Positions 8,531 through 16,471 are shown, counted from the stretch's first letter. The stretch is 32,536 nt of DNA from Synechococcaceae cyanobacterium (GCA_947378425.1 CANCJV010000044.1:1-32536), one strand, 5' to 3'. Notes: generated by a model not told the origin, from the sequence alone. Made by a program: numbers and translations.

Positions 8531-9919
8531 GACTTCTTGGTTTGGGCGAGACTCAAGCATATTGATCAACGCAACTACTTCTGCGGCAATAATTTCAATC
8601 ATACCTTTTTGCAGTGCATCGGATGCGCTGATATTATTTCGTTCTGACATCAGCGATTCTCGTTCGGCTAATAGTCGGCTTTGTTCGCTCAGCAATTTGT
8701 CCCGCTCACAAACAATAGACTTCAACTGTTGCTCAACCATGGCGAGCTTATTTGCTTGGGCTTTGTACCGATCAGCCAGTCCTTCCTGCTGAATGCGTGA
8801 CTTCTCAAGTTCCATTCGCAACGTTTGCCGATCAGAGATTAGTGATCCATGCTCATCGATCAGTTCGTTCCTTTCCCCGATCAATTCGTCCCGTTCAGAA
8901 ACAGTTGACTCCAGCTGTTGCTCAGCTGTGGCGCACTGATGCTCATGGGCACGGATCAGTTCAGCCTGTTCTTCTTGCTGAATGTGCAACTTTGCTAGTT
9001 CCATTCGCATTGCATTACATTCAGAGACAAGAGACTCATGCTTAAGGATTAGTTGATCATGTTGACTGCTCAATTCCCCTCGTTCTGCGGCCATGGCATC
9101 AAGTTGTTGCTGAGTGGTGGCGGCTTGATGTTTTTGAGCACGTAGAAAATCGGCCTGTTGTGCGCGTAGCTGTTCCAGCTCCACTGCGATAGCATCTCGT
9201 TCCGCGATCACCAGCTTGATGTTGGAGTTTAGGTGTATGGTTTCATTTAGCAAGTGCAGGTTCTGAGATTCAATGTAGGCAATCTGATCCTGGCTCCAGA
9301 TGATTGCCGAATCGAATGCATCGCCCTGCTCGTCGTACTCCTCGGGCTGATGCAATGTCGCGGAAAGTAATTCAGATATTTCCTTGATTTTCTCAACATG
9401 TAATGCTGATGGCCTGGTGCCGGGATGCCAGCGGATCTCTGCAAACTTTTCGATAATTTCTGTTGCTCCCTTCAGGATTGGAGCAGGATCGCGACCGTAG
9501 AGCCAGAGCTGACCACCACCTGCATCCACGTGTGCCTTTAATGTGGGATGACCATTTGCTAAGCCTTGGATCAGCTTGTCAAGACTGACTGTCTTGCATG
9601 ACTCCTCGCGCACGATGCGAAGATTGGGATAGATCGTTGACCAATCTGATGGCGTATTGAGACCATCAAAGCGATGGTCGTTATAGGAATGCCAGACCCC
9701 TTCGCCCTTGGATTCAGCCAAGCGATCCGGACACAACCAGAGCTGGTGCCGACTATACTCAGCGAGTTTATCGGTCAGTTCCGCAACCAGCTCCGGCACC
9801 TGGGGGAGAAGGATCAGGGCATGGTGAGTATTGATCTGATCCATGAGGGTATCGATTGGGGCGGACCCTACGATCACCCGCCATGGGACGGGTTGCGCCG
9901 ATTTCAGGCTGTATTCCAT
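8522..9919 (-). CDS. Coiled-coil protein with degenerate FkbM-like head and 63-residue repeats
   Basis: ATG 9919 gives 465 residues. The frame stays open to 10252, but that N-terminal extension is proline/glycine-rich and antisense to the divergent gene. Residues about 1-165 resemble a worn FkbM methyltransferase domain: VSLDKLI (111-117) precedes HVDAGGGQLWLYGRDPAPIL where active enzymes have an L-D-V/I-E-G-x-E block, so the usual acidic motif is altered. From about residue 230 the protein is a long coiled coil with tandem repeats of exactly 63 residues (nine heptads), starting at the QQL triplets at 271, 334 and 397. The third is partial. A short helical tail closes it. No membrane segment. 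It may be a scaffold or pseudo-enzyme; the role is unknown. Confidence 0.65.
   Translation of the reverse strand: MEYSLKSAQPVPWRVIVGSAPIDTLMDQINTHHALILLPQVPELVAELTDKLAEYSRHQLWLCPDRLAESKGEGVWHSYNDHRFDGLNTPSDWSTIYPNLRIVREESCKTVSLDKLIQGLANGHPTLKAHVDAGGGQLWLYGRDPAPILKGATEIIEKFAEIRWHPGTRPSALHVEKIKEISELLSATLHQPEEYDEQGDAFDSAIIWSQDQIAYIESQNLHLLNETIHLNSNIKLVIAERDAIAVELEQLRAQQADFLRAQKHQAATTQQQLDAMAAERGELSSQHDQLILKHESLVSECNAMRMELAKLHIQQEEQAELIRAHEHQCATAEQQLESTVSERDELIGERNELIDEHGSLISDRQTLRMELEKSRIQQEGLADRYKAQANKLAMVEQQLKSIVCERDKLLSEQSRLLAERESLMSERNNISASDALQKGMIEIIAAEVVALINMLESRPNQEVSR
8636..9109 (-). repeat. In-frame 189-bp tandem repeats encoding coiled coil
   Basis: The repeat units begin at codons near 9109, 8920 and 8731, a spacing of exactly 189 bp (63 codons). 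Shared positions include QQL at the start, ER near 9-10, then L(R)MEL about 34-38 and IQQE about 43-46. Two units are complete and one is partial. Nucleotide identity is only moderate, so the duplication is not very recent or has diverged under coiled-coil constraint. Confidence 0.65.
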
Positions 9920-9994
9920 GGCCGAGTCAGTCGCGCTGCGGGGGAGTTCTGGTGCGATCCTAGTTTTAACGTCTGCATCCAACGTCAGCGATCC

Positions 9995-10906
9995 ATGGGA
10001 ATGTACCTCCTCTTCCGTTCGGCTGGGTCGTCCTGGCCTGAAGGCCTTCAACCCGCAGTCGATGCGCCCAGCTCCGCCAGGGAGCTGGGCGACCTGAGGC
10101 TTGAGGATCACGTGCTGTATGTTCTCGGCTACGCCAGCCCCTTCTCCTGCCTGTGGGACTTCGTCGGTCGTCATGGGGCCTCCAATCCCAGCCAAGAACT
10201 TGAAGGTTGGCGGGATTGTTGTGAGGCCATGCTCCAGCTGAAACGGAAGCACCCCTCGTCCTGCCGGTTGGTCAATTTAGACGCGTTGAGCGGAACCGGT
10301 TTGAGTGCTCTACGGACTGAGCTGGGGTTGGAGCCTGTGGAGCCAGGGCCTGATCGTTCACCTGATCTTAGTTATTCTAAGGAGGCTGACCCTATTCTTC
10401 GCTTTGCAATGGCTGAACGAAAGGATCTTCTTGATCTTTTCGCAGATCTGGAACTCTGTGCAGATCTCTACGGCCGTCAGGTCACTCTCCCCCCTGAGAC
10501 CCCTGCACTGAAATCTCTTGATCGAGCAGCTGTGTTGTTCGAAGTATGGTGCCGTGGTGAGAGGCTGAAGCGGAGGCAGATTGATGGTGTTAATGAACTG
10601 ACCGAGTTGCGTGCCCTTGCGCAAGGCCAACAAACACAGGTTCAGGACCTTGAAGAAGAAAGGCATCTGCTGATGCTTCAACTCCAGCAACTTCAGGAGG
10701 AGTTGCTTTCAACGTTTCAGAGACTGCAGACTTGTTCCTTGGAGCTAAAAGCTGCCGAAGCATCGAATGAGGAGCTGTGCCAACGAATGGCGTCAATTCG
10801 CGAAGAATGCAACTATTATCTCAGCAAGAGCAGGCCCCTCCCCGATCTTGATCAGTTGCGTATCCCTATGTTGATGCAGGGGCTAAAGTCTCATTTGTGT
10901 AAATGA
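9995..10906 (+). CDS. Coiled-coil protein with sulfotransferase-like remnant head
   Basis: ATG 9995 gives 303 residues (ATG 10001 is equally possible). The frame is open from 9674, but that part is antisense to the divergent gene. Residues about 36-95 (LEDHVLYVLGYASP, then LEGWRDCCEAMLQLKRKHP and RLVNLDAL) resemble the middle of a sulfotransferase after its R-x-P block, but no PAPS-binding loop is present. Residues about 194-276 form a Gln/Glu/Leu-rich coiled coil. The gene is divergent from the other coiled-coil gene with about 75 bp between starts, so both may share a regulatory region. It precedes the sulfotransferase fusion by 75 bp. Function is unknown. Confidence 0.55.
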   Translation: MGMYLLFRSAGSSWPEGLQPAVDAPSSARELGDLRLEDHVLYVLGYASPFSCLWDFVGRHGASNPSQELEGWRDCCEAMLQLKRKHPSSCRLVNLDALSGTGLSALRTELGLEPVEPGPDRSPDLSYSKEADPILRFAMAERKDLLDLFADLELCADLYGRQVTLPPETPALKSLDRAAVLFEVWCRGERLKRRQIDGVNELTELRALAQGQQTQVQDLEEERHLLMLQLQQLQEELLSTFQRLQTCSLELKAAEASNEELCQRMASIREECNYYLSKSRPLPDLDQLRIPMLMQGLKSHLCK

Positions 10907-10981
10907 GATGGGCGCCCCTCTTTTTCTCCCGTTCATTTATTGCTACTTCTGCTGTGCTGTGTTCCGCTCGGGTTGAATGAC

Positions 10982-12700
10982 ATGGCGGAATCGAATCTGA
11001 TCTATCAGCGTTGCATTTCGGTCTTGGGAATGCATCGGAGTGGTACCAGTGTGTTGATGGGGAGTCTCCGGGATGCGGGGGTTCATCTCGGACAGGTTTT
11101 AGATCAACATTTTCCACTCAATCGCCGCGGGCTACAAGAGGCGCCAAGTGTACTGTATATGCATGAGCAACTCCTGAAGGACAATGGAGGTAGTTGGCAC
11201 CAACCACCATCCAAGGTTGTTTGGGGACAGTTTCATCATAGTATTCGCGATTTGTTCATTGAATCCAGGGCCTCTGAGCCAATCTGGGGTTTCAAGGACC
11301 CTCGCACACTGCTGACCCTGGAGGGCTGGCTTGATGTTATGCCGGAATTGGAATGCGTTGGAATATTTCGCCATCCCAGCGATGTGGCTTGCTCGCTTCG
11401 TGAAAGGAATGGTTTTAATGTGGAATTGGGTCTACGGCTGTGGGAACACTACAATCGTCGCTTGCTGATGTTCTGCAAGCAACATCACTTTCCAGTTATT
11501 GAATTTCATTCGGATCCCGGGGTCGTCCGAGGGGGCTTGTCTGCAATCTTGCAGAGTCTGGGCTTGTGTGATGCATCAATTGGTTCTGCTCATGCTTTTT
11601 ATGCGCCTTCGGGCCCGCGGGAGCGGCAGCCTATGCTTGGGCTGCCATCCCATATTGTTGATCTCTATCACGAGCTTCGGCAACTTGCCTCTCAATATCA
11701 AAGCCTGCCCCTCTCCAACAGTGCTGGGCCTGATGTGATTGATGCGCCGCAGATTCTCCATTCGCTTCAGCCCCTTTCGATACGGCTTTTCCCACCGGGT
11801 CAAGGGGCAAGTGGTTATCGAATCACTGGTCTTGCGAAGCGATGCGACTGGGTTGTTTTAAGTGATTCTAATCAGCCCGATTTTTCTCTGATCAGACTTC
11901 GGCAATGTGACACGCCGAGACACGTTTTTCTTTCACTGCGTTCCCCATTTGTAGCTCTGACCCGTTTCCAGCAAGAGGTTCTCCCTCTGATCTCAGGTGC
12001 TTTCACACTGGTCACGGGCTCCGAGGACTGCACCATCCCCCACCAAGTTGATCGTCGCTGGCGGCCATTCACGGCAGAGGAGCGTCAAGGCATTCAATCC
12101 TTGTTGGAGGATTCAAGATTAATAAGTTGGTGGGCCGAGAATCTCGACAGTCTCCACCATCCAAAACTTCGTCCCTTGCCTACTGGTATGCTTCCCGATG
12201 TTGGCGAGATCCACCGTTATACCAAGGTCCCGATGGTCTTAGGACTCTCTCGGCGCCCTTTGAGGATGCTGTGCGCTCATCGCATCCGTGAGGGGCCCCA
12301 ATGGGATGTGCGTCGTCATGTCAGTGATATTTGCCGTAAGCATTTCCAGCCCTGGTGCACTTTGCTCGAGCATGAGGTTGCTGAACGGGAGCTTCTCCAG
12401 CGGATGCGCCATCACTCCTTCGTTATCTGTGCGGAGGGGGGAGGATTTGATCCCTCGCCCAAAGCTTGGCAGGCCATCCTGCAGGGTGCGATCCCTGTCA
12501 TTAGGTCCTCGGCATTGGACGAGGCCTATCGACAGTTGCCGGTGGCTTTCGTTTCAGAGTGGAGTCCCACGTCGCTAGCTCCGTCTCAACTTAAGGAATG
12601 GTTGGCTTCATTGTCGCCTTATTATGAACTAGCTGAGAAACGGCAAGTAGTTCTGTCCAGGCTTGGTATGGATTATTGGTGGAACCAAATAGTCGGTTGA
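10982..12700 (+). CDS. Sulfotransferase fused to exostosin-like glycosyltransferase region
   Basis: The 572-residue protein begins with VLGMHRSGTSVL (14-25), the 5'-phosphosulfate-binding loop, and has IWGFKDPRTL (101-110) and GIFRHPSDVACSLRER (127-142), the 3'-phosphate-binding R-x-P-x-D block, so the first about 200 residues are a PAPS sulfotransferase. Residues about 290-572 resemble an exostosin/GT47-type glycosyltransferase. The clearest block is FVICAEGGGFDPSPKAWQAI then LQGAIPVIRSS and LPVAFVSEW (480-526), equivalent to the donor-binding segment where a large G-x-G-x-D is followed by a W/R-x-x-E/Q-A-L-x-x-G-x-I-P-V run. ATG 10982 is preferred to TTG 10940, which would add 14 hydrophobic residues. 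One protein could both add and sulfate a sugar; acceptor unknown. Confidence 0.72.
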   Translation: MAESNLIYQRCISVLGMHRSGTSVLMGSLRDAGVHLGQVLDQHFPLNRRGLQEAPSVLYMHEQLLKDNGGSWHQPPSKVVWGQFHHSIRDLFIESRASEPIWGFKDPRTLLTLEGWLDVMPELECVGIFRHPSDVACSLRERNGFNVELGLRLWEHYNRRLLMFCKQHHFPVIEFHSDPGVVRGGLSAILQSLGLCDASIGSAHAFYAPSGPRERQPMLGLPSHIVDLYHELRQLASQYQSLPLSNSAGPDVIDAPQILHSLQPLSIRLFPPGQGASGYRITGLAKRCDWVVLSDSNQPDFSLIRLRQCDTPRHVFLSLRSPFVALTRFQQEVLPLISGAFTLVTGSEDCTIPHQVDRRWRPFTAEERQGIQSLLEDSRLISWWAENLDSLHHPKLRPLPTGMLPDVGEIHRYTKVPMVLGLSRRPLRMLCAHRIREGPQWDVRRHVSDICRKHFQPWCTLLEHEVAERELLQRMRHHSFVICAEGGGFDPSPKAWQAILQGAIPVIRSSALDEAYRQLPVAFVSEWSPTSLAPSQLKEWLASLSPYYELAEKRQVVLSRLGMDYWWNQIVG

Positions 12701-12777
12701 TCTATCCATTCGTTCATCTTGTCGATTGAGCTAAGCTTCTTGCGCTCGTGCCCTCCGTGCGTGTGCCACTGAGACAA

Positions 12778-13746
12778 ATGGAGAATTCACGTCAGGAGAC
12801 CTTGTCGATTTTAATGCCGTGTCTGGACGCCATTCGCTATCTCGACGAGGCCATCAGCAGTGTTCTGCGCGAAACGGCTGTCTTGGAGCTGGTTGTTTCT
12901 GACGGTGGCTCGACAGACGGGAGTATTGAATGTCTGCAAAACTGGCAGATCAGAGATCAACGGGTAAGGCTGGTTTCTCGTTGTGATCATGGATTAGGGG
13001 AGGGTCTCAACTCTGCCTTCGTTCATGCACGTGGAACGATCCTTGGCTGGCTGAATGCTGATGACCTCTATGTTTCGGGTGCTCCAGATCGGGCACTGGA
13101 AAGCCTGAGGATGCATCCTGAATGGTTGATGGTCTATGGGGAGGGGGAGCACATCGATTCCAGTGGCATTCCCAATAATCCATACCCGACCCGACGACCT
13201 TCCGTGGGCTTGCAGGGCTTCCGCGATTACTGTTTCATCTGCCAGCCAACCGTGTTTTGGCGTCGAAGTATGGGCATCATGTTGGGTCCTTTTTCAACAA
13301 AACTACGCACTGCCATTGATCTTGATTACTGGATGCGCGCGTTCTCTTCCTTTCCGGATCGAATTGGACATGTTCCCCAGCTCCAGGCCCAGACTCGCAT
13401 CCATCCCCACACCATTTCCGTCAACCAGCTGGACCAGGCCGTGCTGGAGGTGACCGGTCTCCAGCACCAGTGGTTCAGTGATGCCAGCACCCACATCCTG
13501 GAACGGCATCTGCGCGACCTCCTGAACAACCCACCATTGATCACCCATGGCAAGGCTGGTTCATGCCATGCGCAGGAGCTGCTGCAGCGTGCAGAGTCCT
13601 TCGTGGCTCACTCCAAACTTCAGGCGCTCAGGAGTGCCCTGCAGGAGCTAATCTTGCCCCATGCTCAAAACCACCCTATCTGCCATCTGGATGCTCAGCG
13701 GCGTCCTGATGATCATCAGCGTTCTGCTGCACAGCCCCAAGGGTGA
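12778..13746 (+). CDS. Family 2 glycosyltransferase
   Basis: The 322-residue protein has the GT-A fold signs of GT2 enzymes: LSILMPCLDAIRYLDEAISS (9-28), VVSDGGSTDGS (39-49) for nucleotide-sugar binding, and GWLNADDLY (90-98) carrying the D-x-D-type metal site. CFICQPTVFWRRSM (about 153-166) matches the acceptor region. No membrane segments, so it is cytosolic. The start could also be GTG 12748. The last 86 nt overlap secG in another frame, so the C-terminal tail of about 28 residues is encoded by secG sequence and is unlikely to be original. Donor and acceptor unknown; likely part of the island's glycan assembly. Confidence 0.82.
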   Translation: MENSRQETLSILMPCLDAIRYLDEAISSVLRETAVLELVVSDGGSTDGSIECLQNWQIRDQRVRLVSRCDHGLGEGLNSAFVHARGTILGWLNADDLYVSGAPDRALESLRMHPEWLMVYGEGEHIDSSGIPNNPYPTRRPSVGLQGFRDYCFICQPTVFWRRSMGIMLGPFSTKLRTAIDLDYWMRAFSSFPDRIGHVPQLQAQTRIHPHTISVNQLDQAVLEVTGLQHQWFSDASTHILERHLRDLLNNPPLITHGKAGSCHAQELLQRAESFVAHSKLQALRSALQELILPHAQNHPICHLDAQRRPDDHQRSAAQPQG

Positions 13747-13891
13747 CGGCATGGGCGGCCTGGCCTCCAGCGGTGGCTCCATGTTCACCAGCGCCCGCAG
13801 CGCCGAGAACACCCTCAACCGCATCAGCTGGAGCCTCCTGGCCGTCTTTCTGGTGTTGGCCGTCATTCTCAGCGCCGGCTGGGTGAGCTGA
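13661..13891 (+). CDS. secG: Preprotein translocase subunit SecG
   Basis: The 76-residue protein has the SecG layout: an N-terminal transmembrane helix (about 4-24, SAIWMLSGVLMIISVLLHSP), the conserved loop PKGDGMGGLASSGGSMFTSA (25-44) and a second helix (about 53-73). SecG supports SecYE in protein export across the plasma or thylakoid membrane. Length is normal. Its first 86 nt overlap the preceding GT2 frame, which belongs to the lower-GC island, so secG is taken as the first core gene. Confidence 0.9.
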   Translation: MLKTTLSAIWMLSGVLMIISVLLHSPKGDGMGGLASSGGSMFTSARSAENTLNRISWSLLAVFLVLAVILSAGWVS

Positions 13892-13897
13892 GAGGCG

Positions 13898-14407
13898 ATG
13901 GTGCTCCATTCCAGACGCGACCTCATCGGCCAGTTGCTGCAACGCAGTCGTGGCCCCTTCGTTGCCTTGATCCCCTTTCTCAGGGTTGCTCGCTCGGATG
14001 CAGCTTCCAAGGCCCTTGATCCGGCCTGGGATCTCAGTGATGCTGAATGGAAAAAGCGGCTCAGTCCCGCCGCCTATTCGGTGCTGCGTCGTGAAGGTAC
14101 CGAGCGCCCCTTCTCCAGTCCTTTCAATCAGGAGCATCGCAGTGGCACGTTCGTCTGTGCCGGCTGCCGATTGCCTCTGTTCAGCTCCAAGGCCAAGTTC
14201 GACAGCGGTACCGGTTGGCCTAGCTTCTGGCAGCCCTTGACCAATGCCGTGGTCACCAAGGTGGATTTCAAACTGATCGTGCCGCGCAGCGAATACCACT
14301 GCCGCCGCTGCGGTGGTCACCAGGGGCATGTGTTCAACGATGGACCTCGTCCGACGGGCAAACGGTATTGCAATAACGGCGTGGCTCTTGCCTTTGTCCC
14401 AGGCTGA
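13898..14407 (+). CDS. msrB: Peptide-methionine (R)-S-oxide reductase MsrB
   Basis: The 169-residue protein reduces the R epimer of methionine sulfoxide in proteins. It shows the two zinc-binding pairs C87/C90 (CAGC) and C135/C138 (CRRC), the GTGWPSFW block (104-111), HQGHVFNDGPRPTGKRYCNN (141-160) and the catalytic Cys158. The first about 40 residues are an extension without motif and could be an overlong start; no signal peptide is clear. It begins 6 bp after secG and is probably cotranscribed. Confidence 0.92.
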   Translation: MVLHSRRDLIGQLLQRSRGPFVALIPFLRVARSDAASKALDPAWDLSDAEWKKRLSPAAYSVLRREGTERPFSSPFNQEHRSGTFVCAGCRLPLFSSKAKFDSGTGWPSFWQPLTNAVVTKVDFKLIVPRSEYHCRRCGGHQGHVFNDGPRPTGKRYCNNGVALAFVPG

Positions 14408-14658
14408 GCGCTCCTGGGCGGCTGATCTTCCTGGAACTGTTGCGGGCCCTGGGCTTGCCCCTGTTTCTCCACGTGTTTGCAACCTGTGGTTGTTGGTGGG
14501 CCATCACAGCCTTCTGCCCCGATGGTTGCAAGCCATGGTGCATCGGATCGCCAGGTTCTGGAATGGCGTTGTCGCTTTGTCCATGGTTATCGGATCCATT
14601 CGATAAGCACTGCAGCACTGGGAACAACCTGGCTACTCCACAAGTCCGGCCCCCCCTC
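14408..14658. other. Spacer between msrB and the IS3 element
   Basis: No recognisable gene. A 77-residue plus-strand frame at 14440-14673 is Cys/Trp-rich and runs into the element's left end, so it is not convincing. This may be what is left of a gene or of the msrB 3' region after the insertion. Confidence 0.4.
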
Positions 14659-14680
14659 TGCCAGGAAGGATGACGCCTCT
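14658..14680 (+). repeat. IS3 element left inverted repeat
   Basis: CTGCCAGGAAGGATGACGCC (first 20 of 23 bases) pairs with the reverse complement of 16356-16378, with two mismatches in the whole 23. It lies 47 bp before the orfA start. Confidence 0.85.
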
Positions 14681-14726
14681 CCATCCCGTCCGTTTCAACC
14701 ACCAGGGGGCCTGATGGAACCGATCA

Positions 14727-15265
14727 ATGCGTCCTTACAGCGAGGCCGTCAAGGCTGATGTCCGCCGGCGGATGGGACCTCCCCACCGCCAGAGCGTGGC
14801 GGAGATCTCCCAGGAGCTGGGCATCCACGTGATCACCCTCTACAAATGGCGTAAGGCCTGGCGCTTGCAGGGGGAGGTGGTGCCAGCCACCCAGAAGGAT
14901 CCGGAGGGTTGGGCCCCTGCCGACAAGTTCACGGTGGTACTGGAGAGCGCTGGTCTCAATGCCACCGAATTGGGCGGATATTGCCGCGAACGGGGCCTGT
15001 TCCCCGAGCAGGTGGACCGCTGGCGCCAAGCAGCCCCTACCTGGCCTTGGCCAGCGTGCCGGAGGCACTTGATGCCAACGCCCAGCCGCTGCTGACGATG
15101 AGCGACCAGAAGGACCTCCAGAAGCGGCACCAGGAGGACCAGCGTGAGATCAAACGGCTGCAGCAGGAACTGCGCCGTAAGGACAAGGCGCTGGCGGAGG
15201 CGGCGGCTCTGCTGTTGGCATCAAAAAAGATCCAGGCCTACTGGGGAGAGGGCGGGGAGGACTGA
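14727..15265 (+). pseudogene. IS3 orfA, frameshifted
   Basis: The first part (14727 to about 15030) encodes a helix-turn-helix protein: SVAEISQELGIHVITLYKWR then GLFPEQVDRWRQAA, the IS3 OrfA pattern. It then continues as a proline-rich out-of-frame tail to 15095. The genuine C-terminus, DANAQPLLTMSDQKDLQKR then EIKRLQQELRRKDKALAEAA and KKIQAYWGEGGED, is in the -1 frame from about 15065 to 15265. A -1 shift between about 15025 and 15070 is needed. No slippery A-rich heptamer is visible there, so a disabling indel is more likely than programmed frameshifting. The leucine-zipper-like helix near the end is typical for OrfA. Confidence 0.75.
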
Positions 15266-15273
15266 CTTCCCCA

Positions 15274-16347
15274 GTGGATCGCCGGAAGGCTCTGGAAATT
15301 CTCGATGCCGGTATGGCGGCTGGTGCTCGAGCCCAGGAGTTGGCCGCTCTGCTGGCCGTGGGCCTCACCACCCTGCAGCGTTGGCGGCGGCAGTTCGCGG
15401 GTGATGGAGACGGACTGGATCGCCGTAAAGGCAGCCACCGCCAGGTGTCTCACCGCCTCACCGAGGAGGAGCGCCAGCGGATTCTGCTCACCTGCAACCA
15501 GCCCGAGTTCTCAGCGTTGCCACCGGGTCAGATCGTGCCGGTGCTGGCCGATCGCGGGTTGTATATCGGCTCGGAGCGCAGCTTCTATCGGGTCCTCCAT
15601 GCCAACGGCCAGGCCCATCGCCGTGGCCGTGCCCGGCCGCCCCAGGAACCACGTCCGGTGCCACGGCTGCAGGCCAGGGGACCCAATCAGGTGTGGAGCT
15701 GGGACATCAGCTATTTGCCCACCAGCGTCCGTGGCGTCTGGCTCTACCTCTACCTGGTGGTCGACGTCTGGAGCCGCAAAGTGGTGGCCTGGGATGTCGC
15801 CGATCGCGAGGAGGCCCAGATCGCCGCTGATCTCCTCAGCCGGGCCTGTCTGCGGGAGCGGATCAGCAAGGGTCGCCGCCAGCGCTTGATCCTCCATGCC
15901 GACAACGGCAATGCCATGCGGGCCGCCACCTTGGAAGTCCGGCTGGAGGAGCTGGGTGTCCTGCGGTCGTTCTCCAGGCCGAGGGTATCCAACGACAACC
16001 CCTACTCGGAGTCGCTGTTCCGCACCGTGAAATACCGGCCGGACTACCCTCGGCGACCATTCCGCAGCGTGGAAGAGGCCTGCTCCTGGGCCTGTGCATT
16101 CGTGGACTGGTACAACCACCAGCACCGCCACAGCGGCATCCGGTTCGTGACGCCCGATCAGCGCCACAGCGGAGAAGCCGTTGAAATTTGTCGCCAACGA
16201 TCTCAGGTCTACGACTTGGCCCGTCAGCGTCAGCCCCGTCGCTGGAGCCGCAACACACGCTGCTGGCATCAGCCGGAGGTCGTCTGGATCAATCCACCAC
16301 CTCCAGAAAACACCATCCATCCGACTACGTTGGTGATGGCCGCCTGA
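15274..16347 (+). CDS. IS3 orfB transposase (DDE integrase core)
   Basis: The 357-residue protein begins at GTG 15274. It has an N-terminal helix-turn-helix region with IS3-type RRKGSHRQVSHRLTEEERQR (50-69), then the integrase core: D144 in WSWDISYLPT, D210 in LHADNG and E246 in NPYSESLFRT. The D-to-E spacing is 35 residues, as expected. The C-terminal FVDWYNHQHRHSGIRFVTPDQRH block is the usual end of the core. OrfB looks intact, but it normally acts as an OrfAB fusion, and orfA here is broken, so the copy may move only with help in trans. Confidence 0.9.
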   Translation: MDRRKALEILDAGMAAGARAQELAALLAVGLTTLQRWRRQFAGDGDGLDRRKGSHRQVSHRLTEEERQRILLTCNQPEFSALPPGQIVPVLADRGLYIGSERSFYRVLHANGQAHRRGRARPPQEPRPVPRLQARGPNQVWSWDISYLPTSVRGVWLYLYLVVDVWSRKVVAWDVADREEAQIAADLLSRACLRERISKGRRQRLILHADNGNAMRAATLEVRLEELGVLRSFSRPRVSNDNPYSESLFRTVKYRPDYPRRPFRSVEEACSWACAFVDWYNHQHRHSGIRFVTPDQRHSGEAVEICRQRSQVYDLARQRQPRRWSRNTRCWHQPEVVWINPPPPENTIHPTTLVMAA

Positions 16348-16355
16348 TCAGCGGC

Positions 16356-16378
16356 AGGGGCGTCATCTTTCCTGGCAG
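16356..16378 (-). repeat. IS3 element right inverted repeat
   Basis: Its reverse complement begins CTGCCAGGAAAGATGACGCC and matches the left repeat at 21 of 23 positions. It starts 8 bp after the orfB stop codon. Confidence 0.85.
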
Positions 16379-16438
16379 TCACCGGCCGGGGCGGGCCAAT
16401 GCGGACTGCAAAACAATCCGCCGCCGAGCTGAACACCA

Positions 16439-16463
16439 GAAAAAAGCGCCCCCGAAGGGGCGC
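16439..16463 (-). terminator. Intrinsic terminator of groEL
   Basis: Read on the minus strand: GCGCCCC, a TTCG tetraloop, GGGGCGC, then a T-run. The stem is 7 bp and perfect. It lies about 48 bp after the groEL stop. Confidence 0.88.
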
Positions 16464-16471
16464 GACCTGGA

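Larger units (their letters stand above)
14659..16377 (+). mobile_element. IS3-family insertion sequence (about 1.72 kb)
   Basis: The element is bounded by inverted repeats that match at 21 of 23 bases (14658-14680 and 16356-16378) and end in TG...CA, as in IS3 elements. It holds a frameshifted orfA and an intact orfB with a DD(35)E set. The flanking bases show no target-site duplication (left ...CCCTC, right GTCAC...). GC content matches the core region. It sits between msrB and groEL without damaging either. Confidence 0.85.

Noticed and set aside
9674-9994. N-terminal extension of the plus coiled-coil gene
   Set aside because: Antisense to the FkbM-like head of the minus gene, and no conserved block is visible.
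9920-10252. N-terminal extension of the minus coiled-coil gene
   Set aside because: Low-complexity, antisense to the plus coiled-coil gene, and without motif; an ATG at 9919 fits better.
15511-16320. 269-residue minus-strand frame in the IS element
   Set aside because: Shadow of orfB, which has the DDE triad in the plus strand.
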